Both the position numbers and the translations under genes were made by a program. DNA of 64,000 nucleotides from Dialister hominis (lineage in GTDB: Bacteria > Bacillota > Negativicutes > Veillonellales > Dialisteraceae), in contig NZ_AP019697.1 in NCBI RefSeq assembly GCF_007164725.1, positions 912,001 to 976,000 on the forward strand. Reading direction: 5' to 3'. Under the pieces are notes generated by a model, which did not search any database, was not told where the DNA came from, and was given only the letters and a program-made list of their open reading frames with translations. Positions 53,331 through 60,008 of this stretch are shown in pieces (the stretch's first letter is position 1; each line of letters opens with the position of its first letter).

Positions 53331-53658
53331 TATATCTGTACCGGCATGCATAGTATCCTCCGGTCCAGTGTCCATACCTGCATTTTTCGCAGTGCCGATA
53401 GCACACGTTGCCATCTTTCAGCGGGCAGCGTACTCCGCCTCGTATTCCCTGGAAGCAGATACGGCAGATGAGCTCATCCTTTCCGGATGGCACCACCGCA
53501 TCCAGGTCTGCCAGTATGGGCTGTCTCTTTCCTGCCCGAAGCCAGGCGACTCCCGTTTCCTCTTCGGCGCCCTGGATGGTGAGCCCTCTTCCGGTGTCGG
53601 TGATGAATTTCCCTTTCTTTCCTGTCCACTGGATGGCGTCCACCGCCATGAGGCGCAT
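53308..53658 (-). CDS. Cys-rich phage protein, probable zinc binding
   Basis: 116 aa: MRLMAVDAIQWTGKKGKFI, a central part, then a Cys cluster (ICRICFQG, RCPLKDGNVCYRHCEKC, ACRYRYKK). The upstream open frame to 53850 overlaps the HNH gene in a basic, low-complexity stretch, so I prefer the start at 53658 with GAAGGAT upstream (short spacing). Function unknown. Confidence 0.55.
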   Translation of the reverse strand: MRLMAVDAIQWTGKKGKFITDTGRGLTIQGAEEETGVAWLRAGKRQPILADLDAVVPSGKDELICRICFQGIRGGVRCPLKDGNVCYRHCEKCRYGHWTGGYYACRYRYKKGPALW

Positions 53659-53732
53659 ATCCTTCAAGGTATTTCTGATTTCCAATTTCTCCGGAATGAC
53701 TTCCCCATTCCTGCCACTGACTGGGATGGTCT

Positions 53733-54149
53733 TCAGAATGCGGCCCACTTCGGCTTTTTCGGCAGGCAGCCGTTCCGCTTTTTCTTTTCCATTTCTTCTT
53801 CGGCTACCCGGTAAAGAGCTTCCAGCTCTTCCCTGTGCTCGCTTCGCCATTTCTCCACCTCCCCGCAGGAAAGGTAGGACAGGAATTTCGCTTCCAGTTC
53901 CTTTCTTTCCTTCCTGGATGCGCTGTGCACCCTGTCGTGCAGCTGGAAGGAAAGAAGGATCAGGTTATCTTCCCTGTCTCCGCCTCCGTGTGATCTCCAT
54001 TCAACGTGGTGAATCTGCCCGCCGTAGGCCGGCGGGAGTTCTCCGATGATGTTGAAATATTCCCTGGCCCGGGAGATGTATCCTTCCCTGTCCCGCACCA
54101 GGGCTTTCAGTTTTTCGTAATTATTCTTTGAAAGTTTGAACCTCCACAA
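53733..54149 (-). CDS. HNH endonuclease family protein
   Basis: 138 aa with GGQIHHVEWRSHGGGDREDN and LILLSFQLHDRVHS, the HNH core with its second His region. It may be a homing-type or replication-linked nuclease. The start (TTG 54149, reads WRFKLSKNNYEKL) is uncertain. The C-terminal part is Lys/Glu-rich. Confidence 0.75.
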   Translation of the reverse strand: MWRFKLSKNNYEKLKALVRDREGYISRAREYFNIIGELPPAYGGQIHHVEWRSHGGGDREDNLILLSFQLHDRVHSASRKERKELEAKFLSYLSCGEVEKWRSEHREELEALYRVAEEEMEKKKRNGCLPKKPKWAAF

Positions 54150-54174
54150 ACCGGCTCCTCCAATCCCGCATCAT

Positions 54175-54411
54175 TTAGGCCCGCCCCTCCAGATGGAGCT
54201 TTACCAGGCCTTTTCTTTCGGCATACGATTCCAGGTCTTTCTCCGCTTCTTCCGGAGTCATCCTTCTGGGCAGGGAGTTGATGGTTCTCCATTTCCCCTC
54301 TTTGATCTTGTAGCTTCCCCGGTAATAGGCTTCGCCCCCTCTGAACCATTCCTTCACCACATACCTTTTCCCATTGTCCTCTTTCCACATCTGATAAAAC
54401 GGACTTCTCAT
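54175..54411 (-). CDS. Phage protein of unknown function
   Basis: 78 aa, starting MRSPFYQMWKEDNGKRYVV and containing GGEAYYRGSYKIKEGKW, a likely beta sheet, then an acidic helix. ATGA overlap with the preceding gene. A longer frame over the same bases (to 54388) is less plausible as a protein. Confidence 0.6.
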   Translation of the reverse strand: MRSPFYQMWKEDNGKRYVVKEWFRGGEAYYRGSYKIKEGKWRTINSLPRRMTPEEAEKDLESYAERKGLVKLHLEGRA

Positions 54412-54932
54412 GCTTTATCCGGAGTTCCTTTGTTATCAGCTCCTCCGAGTACGTCCGGTTCTGATTCGATGATTTTCAGCACATGGATCCCGACTTCGGC
54501 TTCCATATACCCTATGGCATCCCTTAGGCTTTCGAAGGCCTTGTGAAATATAAGTTTTTCCCATTTCGGCTTTCCTTTTTTCTCGCCGCGAATGTACGGA
54601 GGCACCTGGAAGACTTGGAACCTTCCCCCTTCCAGCTCATTACATCTTTTCGGTGTCAGCAGGTCCGGGTCTTTCCATATCTCTGCCATGGATTCTTTCA
54701 TGTCCCTTCTTATCATCCAACCCGGTTTCGGTGTGTGAAGCAGTACCAGGTAGTATTCCTTACCTGTCATGGCTCTTACCTTCAGCAAGAGTACTTTCCT
54801 CTTCTCGATTTCTACGATTCCCATGTTTCCTCCTTCCTGCCACGTGGGCCGCGCCAGGCATTCTTCTCCCGGCACTATCTCTTTTCCACAGAAGCAACAT
54901 ATGTATGATTTCTTCTTACTTACTTTGCTCAT
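54408..54932 (-). CDS. Phage protein with N-terminal zinc ribbon
   Basis: 174 aa: MSKVSKKKSYICCFCGKEIV then GEECLAR gives a CxxC...C cluster; later parts are mixed helix and strand. Unknown function. Its ribosome site is weak. 81 bases without a gene lie upstream. Confidence 0.6.
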   Translation of the reverse strand: MSKVSKKKSYICCFCGKEIVPGEECLARPTWQEGGNMGIVEIEKRKVLLLKVRAMTGKEYYLVLLHTPKPGWMIRRDMKESMAEIWKDPDLLTPKRCNELEGGRFQVFQVPPYIRGEKKGKPKWEKLIFHKAFESLRDAIGYMEAEVGIHVLKIIESEPDVLGGADNKGTPDKA

Positions 54933-54977
54933 AGGTGTTTTCTTCGTGATATAATAAATAAAACAGTTTTCCTTTAG

Positions 54978-55015
54978 GACTCTGACGTCTGGTACACGTC
55001 AGAGCCCTTTTCTTT
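54978..55015. terminator. Hairpin between early gene groups
   Basis: CTCTGACGT (54980-54988) pairs with ACGTCAGAG (54996-55004), loop of seven. T-rich on the plus strand (CCCTTTTCTTT), weakly so on the minus strand, so its direction of action is unclear. Confidence 0.55.
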
Positions 55016-55253
55016 ACCCCAAATGACCTTTGATAATGATTTCCTTCAGCATGGTAATAGGCGCATCGGATTCCACGCAGATTGTCTGCGGCCCTGAGAA
55101 ATACCGTTGGATGGTAACTGCTACGATGTCCCCGTCCGGGCCTTTCTTCGGTTCGAAGCGGCTTACATCTACGCCGGCTTTGACGCACATGCCCAGTAAC
55201 ATGTCCAGGCAGTACTCTTTTAAGTCGTTGTCCCCTTCAATTTCTTTGTTCAT
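55014..55253 (-). CDS. Small phage protein, paralogue of 55415-55675
   Basis: 79 aa: MNKEIEGDNDLKEYCLDMLL, then GVDVSRFEPKKGPDGDIVAV and KEIIIKGHLG at the end. It aligns over most of its length with the gene at 55415, with matching endings (IIxKGxLG). Function unknown. GGAGGAAGACC precedes the ATG. Confidence 0.65.
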   Translation of the reverse strand: MNKEIEGDNDLKEYCLDMLLGMCVKAGVDVSRFEPKKGPDGDIVAVTIQRYFSGPQTICVESDAPITMLKEIIIKGHLG

Positions 55254-55413
55254 GGTCTTCCTCCAGTTCTTTCAATACTTCGTGAACTATGCTCAGACAG
55301 CCCAGGGCAAAATGATACATCCGGTTATTCCCCAGGGCGTTGTACGTCATGGCGTCTGATTTCAGAGTTTTGTCCCAATCAAGGAGCTTCTCCTTCAGCT
55401 TTTCTTCATCCAT
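55237..55413 (-). CDS. Small phage protein between the two paralogues
   Basis: 58-aa frame, MDEEKLKEKLLDWDKTLKSD, then AMTYNALGNNRMYHFALGC, all helical. It starts 2 bases after the stop of 55415-55675 and overlaps the next gene by 17 bases. GAAGTGAA lies upstream. Not recognised. Confidence 0.6.
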   Translation of the reverse strand: MDEEKLKEKLLDWDKTLKSDAMTYNALGNNRMYHFALGCLSIVHEVLKELEEDHEQRN

Positions 55414-55414
55414 T

Positions 55415-55675
55415 TCACTTCCCTTTCCCCAGGCGTCCTTTGGTAATAATGGCCGCTACCATTTCCATGGCCGACATTCCTTCAAAGCGTACTGTTTTTT
55501 CGCTCCCGTCGACATAGCAGATGATGGCGGCGCCAATGGCTTTGTCCGCTCCGTAGGCAGGGAGAATATCAAACACCTTGACGCCGGATGCATAGCACAT
55601 CTGCAGGAGATGATGTATGCAGTTTTCCTTCTTCCGGTTCTCTACCGCAATGAGTTCATCCTGTTCTTCGGTCAT
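55415..55675 (-). CDS. Small phage protein, paralogue of 55014-55253
   Basis: 86 aa: MTEEQDELIAVENRKKEN, a core CIHHLLQMCYASGVKVFDI and the end AAIITKGRLGKGK. Tandem relative of 55014-55253. Start ATG 55675 overlaps the TGA of the LysM gene, with GAGGGAG upstream. Confidence 0.65.
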   Translation of the reverse strand: MTEEQDELIAVENRKKENCIHHLLQMCYASGVKVFDILPAYGADKAIGAAIICYVDGSEKTVRFEGMSAMEMVAAIITKGRLGKGK

Positions 55676-55980
55676 CACAGCTCCCTCGCTTTCTTCACGT
55701 GGATAATGAGCTCCGTCCCCGGCTGCAGGTGCCCCGGGTCTGAAATCCGGTTGTCATGCATCACCTGCCATGTGAGCTTACTCATATCCTCCTTGTCCGT
55801 GGCCGCTTTTGCCACGATGCCCCATAGCGTGTCACCTTCTTCTACGGTGGCCCGGTACTCCACCAGTTCTGTGTCTAGGCTGTCTCTGTAGCAGCCATAG
55901 CCTACGGCGCCAGCGGCCAGGAGGCCGCAGAGTATGCATCCGATGCGCGCCCAGCGGATTCTTCTGATTAGTGATTTCAT
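55675..55980 (-). CDS. Prophage LysM protein, YneA-like
   Basis: 101 aa: basic N-terminus and one membrane segment (about residues 12-27, IGCILCGLLAAGAVGYG), then a LysM domain (EYRATVEEGDTLWGIV ... ISDPGHLQPGTELII). It has the same architecture and clear similarity to the host LysM gene next to lexA (shared DTLW, DPG, QPG). A LysM protein with a membrane anchor in an early operon could delay division of the infected cell. AAAGGAGAAAGAATC precedes the ATG. Confidence 0.8.
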   Translation of the reverse strand: MKSLIRRIRWARIGCILCGLLAAGAVGYGCYRDSLDTELVEYRATVEEGDTLWGIVAKAATDKEDMSKLTWQVMHDNRISDPGHLQPGTELIIHVKKAREL

Positions 55981-56026
55981 GATTCTTTCTCCTTTTCTAT
56001 GAAATCTTCCTTGCCCTCTCCCTCAT

Positions 56027-56058
56027 CCTCCAGCGGAGGCCATGGCCTCCGCTGGAGG
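56027..56058. repeat. Perfect 32-bp palindrome
   Basis: Begins CCTCCAGCGG, centre CCATGG, ends CCGCTGGAGG. No T run follows on either side. It lies in the 112-base gap between the Xis-like gene and the LysM gene, so it can be an attenuator, a protein-binding site or an mRNA-processing hairpin. Confidence 0.8.
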
Positions 56059-56092
56059 TAAAGTCCGATGAAGAGGATAGCGGTGAATTTCC

Positions 56093-56335
56093 TTATTCTC
56101 CGGTCTGCTTTGCCAGCTCTCGAAGGTCTTGTCCCTCATGATCTGCCAGGAATTTATTGAATGTAACTTTTCTCACAAGCACTCTTCTTCCCATTCTGAG
56201 GCTTGGGAGCTCTTCGCTGTTAATGAGTGCGAAAACTGTTCCCTTATCAACAACGCCCAGTCTCAGCCTTACTTCTTCCGTGTCCATAAGGCGGTCTGTG
56301 TCATCAGGGAACATTTCAAGTTTTTCAGATCTCAT
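56093..56335 (-). CDS. Excisionase-like small DNA-binding protein
   Basis: 80 aa with MerR/Xis-type winged helix: LMDTEEVRLRLGVVDKGTVFALINSEELPSLRMG and RRVLVRKVTFNKFLADHEG (in part). It resembles helix-turn-helix 17 proteins and may help excision or regulate. ATG 56335 follows AAAGGAG by 9 bases; an ATG 9 bases earlier sits too near the ribosome site. Confidence 0.7.
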   Translation of the reverse strand: MRSEKLEMFPDDTDRLMDTEEVRLRLGVVDKGTVFALINSEELPSLRMGRRVLVRKVTFNKFLADHEGQDLRELAKQTGE

Positions 56336-56349
56336 TTTGTTCATCTCCT

Positions 56350-56595
56350 TTATGCATCCTTTGCAGTTTCTTCAGAACGCATAAAACGAATAAACTCGTT
56401 TTTACGACCAAAAAAAATATTATCCGGTGTAATTTTGTAAACAGAAGGGATTGCCTGAATAAAGGAAAATGGAGCATTAGAACTGTCTTCTTCAAGTCGT
56501 GCCAATGTCTGGTAATGAATGCCAAACAGTGCCGCAGCTTCTTTCTGCGTGTACCCGATGTTAATCCTCGCTGCTTCGAGTGTAATCTTTAGCAT
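56350..56595 (-). CDS. Cro-like XRE-family regulator
   Basis: 81 aa with a helix-turn-helix (GYTQKEAAALFGIHYQTLARLEED). First gene of the leftward lytic transcript, divergent from the repressor, so it should be the Cro analogue. ATG 56595 follows GGAGGTGATAG; a GTG at 56604 is less fitting. Its 3' end contains an operator copy. Confidence 0.85.
   Translation of the reverse strand: MLKITLEAARINIGYTQKEAAALFGIHYQTLARLEEDSSNAPFSFIQAIPSVYKITPDNIFFGRKNEFIRFMRSEETAKDA
56384..56401. promoter_or_regulatory. Operator copy inside the cro-like gene
   Basis: AAACGAATAAACTCGTTT, an imperfect dyad (AAACGA-N6-TCGTTT). It is the exact reverse complement of the operator at 56627-56644, 240 bases away, and sits in the codons for NEFIRFM. 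Confidence 0.7.
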
Positions 56596-56621
56596 GTCTA
56601 TCACCTCCGTTCATTGGCTTT

Positions 56622-56650
56622 ATGATAAACGAGTTTATTCGTTTTGTCAA
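56622..56650 (-). promoter_or_regulatory. Lytic (cro) promoter with operator in the spacer
   Basis: Minus strand TTGACA (56645-56650) and TATCAT (56622-56627), 17-base spacer. The operator dyad 56627-56644 occupies the spacer exactly, so repressor binding would block polymerase. Confidence 0.8.
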
Positions 56651-56692
56651 TCCATGAAAACGAATTTCAGTGTTTTAATTTTCTATTTTTTC

Positions 56693-56721
56693 TTGTTTTT
56701 AACGCCTTTATTCGTTATAAT
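56693..56721 (+). promoter_or_regulatory. Repressor (lysogeny) promoter
   Basis: TTGTTT (56693-56698), 17 bases, TATAAT (56716-56721). Half operators AAACGAA (56658-56664) and TTATTCGTTA (56708-56717) lie just upstream and over the -10 box. Confidence 0.65.
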
Positions 56722-56755
56722 GTAGCTAAAGAAGCGCTGGAAAGGGGAATGTAAA

Positions 56756-57217
56756 ATGCCTAGGAACAAGCTTTCAAAGTTTGACAAGAGTCTGCGTGAA
56801 CAGATTTCAACCAACTTAAAAAAATACACCGAAAATTTGACACAGTACCAGTTATCGGACATGACCGGCATCCCGGTTTCCACTTTATCCGGATATTTTG
56901 CGATGAGATCAACTCCATCAGCAGGTAATGTGCAAAAAATCGCTGATGCTCTGCATGTTAAAAAATCAGATATTGATCCACGCTTTTCTTCAGATTTCTT
57001 AAACAGCAATAAAGATTCTGAACTTACAGAGAAAGATGAACGGGAAATTGAGTCCGATTTGGAAGATATGATGAATTCTGTTTCCTCTGCTGCCTATGAA
57101 GATAATGCTGATATTGAGGATATAGAAGCATTCACTGCCACAATTAAAGCTGCAATGATCCAAGCCAAAAAGATTGCTAAAAAGAAATATACGCCTAAAA
57201 AGTACCGAAAGGATTGA
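56756..57217 (+). CDS. XRE-family phage repressor (CI role)
   Basis: 153 aa: N-terminal helix-turn-helix (TQYQLSDMTGIPVSTLSGYFAMRS), then a helical acidic C-terminus; no S24 peptidase domain, so it cannot cleave itself like lambda CI. The ImmA-like protease immediately downstream is the expected route to inactivate it, as in ICEBs1. AAAGGGGAATG lies upstream. Confidence 0.85.
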   Translation: MPRNKLSKFDKSLREQISTNLKKYTENLTQYQLSDMTGIPVSTLSGYFAMRSTPSAGNVQKIADALHVKKSDIDPRFSSDFLNSNKDSELTEKDEREIESDLEDMMNSVSSAAYEDNADIEDIEAFTATIKAAMIQAKKIAKKKYTPKKYRKD

Positions 57218-57222
57218 ATAGT

Positions 57223-57651
57223 ATGGAAATAGAGCGGAAAATCCGCCAGCTAATCCATCAATATAAAACTGATAATCCGTTTGCGCTGGCGGAGGCTAAA
57301 AACATTCATGTTATTTATGGAGATTTAGGCGGTAAACTTGGTAACTACTTAAAATATAAACGGTCAAAATTCATTCTTATTGATGACAAGCGCACTCCCC
57401 AGGATATGCTTAACTTTGTATGTGCACACGAATTAGGTCATGCACTTTGCACTCCAGATGATAATACTCAGTGGTTAAAGACATATACAATGAGCATTAA
57501 TGCAAATAAAGTGGAGCATGTAGCCAATCGTTTTGCTGTGGAATTGCTACTAAATGACGAATACATTTCCAACAATAAAGATCGTTCTCTTTATGACTTA
57601 GCTAAATGTCGTGGAGTACCAGAACAATTTATACAACTGAAAAATGAATAG
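57223..57651 (+). CDS. ImmA/IrrE family metallopeptidase
   Basis: 142 aa with the zinc motif CAHELGHAL and the C-terminal HVANRFAVELLLNDEYI. In related elements this protease cuts the repressor encoded next to it after DNA damage. ATG 57223 follows AAAGGA; an in-frame TTG 9 bases earlier overlaps the ribosome site. Confidence 0.9.
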   Translation: MEIERKIRQLIHQYKTDNPFALAEAKNIHVIYGDLGGKLGNYLKYKRSKFILIDDKRTPQDMLNFVCAHELGHALCTPDDNTQWLKTYTMSINANKVEHVANRFAVELLLNDEYISNNKDRSLYDLAKCRGVPEQFIQLKNE

Positions 57652-57666
57652 TGTGAAAGATGGTGT

Positions 57667-58650
57667 ATGATCATGTCAATTGAAATTTCTTTGAATGGCA
57701 GCTCTGTAATGGAAAATAAACGAAATAAAGGCCGTTCGCTTTTAACACTTCCAAAAGATTACATCGTGGTGGACCTGGAAACTACAGGATTAAATTCTTC
57801 TTTCGATGAAATCATTGAAGTTGCCTGTATTCATTTCGTAGATGGGCATGAAGTTAGCACATTCCACTCTTATGTACAGCCTGAGCCTTTTGATGATGAT
57901 GGAAAAAATGTATATATTGACGATTTCATCAGCGAACTAACTGGCATCACCAATGAAACGCTACAAAATGCACCAAAGTTCAAAGATATTGCAGAGCAAT
58001 TGTTTGACTATCTTGATGGTGCATTTATTATTGGCCATAATGTGAATTTCGATATTAATTTCCTTTATGACAATTTCGCTGCCAGTTTGGGAAAAGAATT
58101 CCATAATGACTATATGGATACAATGCGTCTGGCCAGAATCGTTATGCCGGACCTACAGCACCATCGTCTAAAGGATCTATGCGAAGTTTTCAATATCACA
58201 GAAACGCAGCACAGAGCGATGAATGACTGTGAAATTACCCAGGAAGTTCTCTCCCACCTGTTAGCCATCGTGGAAGGAAAGAAAATAGATTTATCTATCC
58301 ACAAAACACATCATAATGTTTCTCTAGCTTCTTTAAAAGGTAATGTGTCATTAAATGATAAGACGCACCCTTTCTACGGAAAGCATTGTGTCTTTACCGG
58401 TACTCTCAAAAGGTTCCTTCGAAAAGATGCAGCCCAGATTGTGTGCAACATTGGCGGGAAGTGCGATGATAATGTTACTAAAAGAACGAATTTCCTTATC
58501 ATTGGAGGATTGGAAAATAATCCTTCAGTAAAAGGCGGAAAGAGCGGGAAAATGAAAAAAGCAGAATCCTTAATCCTAAAAGGACAGGATCTGCAAATTA
58601 TCAGTGAAGAAACTTTCTATGATTTATTAAGTGATTATATTGATGAATAA
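57667..58650 (+). CDS. DEDDh exonuclease with C-terminal BRCT domain
   Basis: 327 aa. The exonuclease domain (about 28-200) has all acidic motifs: VVDLETTGL, IGHNVNFDINFLY and HRAMNDCEIT, as in DNA polymerase III epsilon. A BRCT domain (about 240-320, GKHCVFTGTLKRFLRKDAAQIV) follows. It lies in the lysogeny cluster, between protease and integrase, a place where phages often keep genes expressed in the lysogen; DNA repair or exclusion of other phages are both possible. ATG 57667 or 57673. Confidence 0.88.
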   Translation: MIMSIEISLNGSSVMENKRNKGRSLLTLPKDYIVVDLETTGLNSSFDEIIEVACIHFVDGHEVSTFHSYVQPEPFDDDGKNVYIDDFISELTGITNETLQNAPKFKDIAEQLFDYLDGAFIIGHNVNFDINFLYDNFAASLGKEFHNDYMDTMRLARIVMPDLQHHRLKDLCEVFNITETQHRAMNDCEITQEVLSHLLAIVEGKKIDLSIHKTHHNVSLASLKGNVSLNDKTHPFYGKHCVFTGTLKRFLRKDAAQIVCNIGGKCDDNVTKRTNFLIIGGLENNPSVKGGKSGKMKKAESLILKGQDLQIISEETFYDLLSDYIDE

Positions 58651-58747
58651 AATATCGCTTTTCTCATGTTCATCTCATAAAAATCGCTTCGAGCTCCTCG
58701 AACTCACCATTTCGACTGTTCAGAGATTCTAAAGGTGGTGAAACGTA

Positions 58748-59863
58748 ATGAATTCAATCCGGAAGCGCGGTTCCAAATATTACTACCATGTTTACGTGCT
58801 GGATGAGAATGGGAAACGTGTTCGGAAGGAATATGCCGGCACATCTGACCGGAATGAAACAATCCGGATCATGCATGCTGCCCAGGCTGAAGCTGACCGG
58901 ATGGGCAAACTTGCCAGCAAAATGACAGTGGAAAAGTTTTTTATGCTCTGGGAATCGGAAGAGCTGTCCGCCGGAAACTATAAAATCAATACTGTCAGAG
59001 CTTACAAATCAGCCATTACTCATTACATTCTGCCATCTCTGGGGAAAGAAGAACTGAAAGATGTAACGCCCAGGGAGCTCCAGAATCTTCTTAATAAGCT
59101 GAGAGATAACAGATTCTCCCGCTCCACAGTGAATACAGTCTGCTCCGTTTTGAAAAAATCCTTTACTTATGCCACAAGTTTTTCCGGCCTCATCCCTTTG
59201 AATCCTTCAAAAGACATTGTTCTCCCCCGCTTCTTTTCCCCTGAGAAACATGAAGAAGCAGTCTGCTTTACTCCGGAAGAAATGGATAAAATCTTTGCGC
59301 ACTTTCCGCCTGGGCATGACTTTTATATGATGATTGCCCTCTCATACTATGCCGGCCTCCGCTTAGGAGAATGCTGCGCTCTTTCATGGAATGACGTAAA
59401 CATGAAAGACATGACCATCCGAATCAGCAGAACACTAGTCCAACAGGGGAAGGAATGGACCTTCCAGGCTCCGAAAACGGAGAATTCCATCCGCACTATC
59501 TACTTTGGCAGTAATCTTTATAAGATTTTTGAGTCCCAGAGATTCCGCCAGCTCCAGAACCGCCTGAAATATGGCCAGTGGTACACCAATAACAATCTGG
59601 TAGCTCCCCATGAAAATGGAGAAATCATGACTCCGGACAGCATGCGCTATTTCGGCAAGTGGTGTCATAAAACATTCGGGAAAGGCACCTTCCATTCTCT
59701 TCGTCACACATATGCATCCCAAATGCTGGAGGCAGGAGCTGATGTTGAACTGGTAAGCAAGCAGCTTGGTCATTCCAGCATCGTCACCACTACAAAGATT
59801 TATTCCCACATCCTGGAAAAGCGCCGGAAGAAGCTTGTTTCTATCATTGATAATGCATTGTAA
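58748..59863 (+). CDS. int: Phage integrase (tyrosine recombinase)
   Basis: 371 aa: N-terminal arm-binding domain (KYYYHVYVLDENGKRVRKE), core-binding domain and catalytic domain with Arg in GLRLGECCALSW, HSLRHTYASQ, LGHSSIVTT and Tyr in KIYSHILE. It is 95 bases from attR, the expected place, so it is the enzyme for integration. GGTGGTGAAACG precedes the ATG. Confidence 0.95.
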   Translation: MNSIRKRGSKYYYHVYVLDENGKRVRKEYAGTSDRNETIRIMHAAQAEADRMGKLASKMTVEKFFMLWESEELSAGNYKINTVRAYKSAITHYILPSLGKEELKDVTPRELQNLLNKLRDNRFSRSTVNTVCSVLKKSFTYATSFSGLIPLNPSKDIVLPRFFSPEKHEEAVCFTPEEMDKIFAHFPPGHDFYMMIALSYYAGLRLGECCALSWNDVNMKDMTIRISRTLVQQGKEWTFQAPKTENSIRTIYFGSNLYKIFESQRFRQLQNRLKYGQWYTNNNLVAPHENGEIMTPDSMRYFGKWCHKTFGKGTFHSLRHTYASQMLEAGADVELVSKQLGHSSIVTTTKIYSHILEKRRKKLVSIIDNAL

Positions 59864-59933
59864 CATGTTCCCCTATCCCCTTTGCCACACTTTTCATGAA
59901 ACTGTGGCAAGATTTGTGGCAATGCTTGATTTA

Positions 59934-59946
59934 GCTAGATTTTATC
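59934..59946 (+). repeat. Candidate integrase arm site (right)
   Basis: GCTAGATTTTATC, same as at 26237-26249; 13 bases before the att core. Confidence 0.5.
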
Positions 59947-59958
59947 GACTATTACAGT

Positions 59959-59981
59959 TAATTTAATGTTATCGGAAGTAA
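59959..59981. other. attR of the prophage
   Basis: Second copy of the 23-base direct repeat, 27 bases downstream of the mtaD stop codon. The phage side here lacks the TTCCGA that completes the inverted repeat at attL. Confidence 0.85.
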
Positions 59982-60008
59982 AGATAAATCTATCCCTACC
60001 CGTCAAAT

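Larger units (their letters stand above)
26162..59981. mobile_element. Complete contractile-tailed prophage, about 33.8 kb
   Basis: Bounded by exact 23-bp direct repeats and containing, from right to left: integrase, exonuclease-BRCT, ImmA-like protease, XRE repressor | Cro-like, Xis-like, early small genes, HUH Rep, SSB, HNH, ArpU-like regulator, HNH, terminase, portal, protease, capsid, connectors, sheath, tube, chaperone with frameshift, tape measure, baseplate, variable fibre, holin, endolysin, spanins, moron. All modules of a functional myophage appear intact. The only clearly damaged gene is at 51001-51235. Confidence 0.9.

Noticed and set aside
53659-53850. N-terminal extension of the Cys-rich protein at 53308
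   Set aside because: Overlaps the HNH gene by 118 bases with basic low-complexity sequence; a later start is more sensible.
54107-54388. Second minus-strand frame over 54175-54411
   Set aside because: Proline/glycine/arginine-rich shadow without overlap start; the other frame has ATGA coupling and a better protein pattern.
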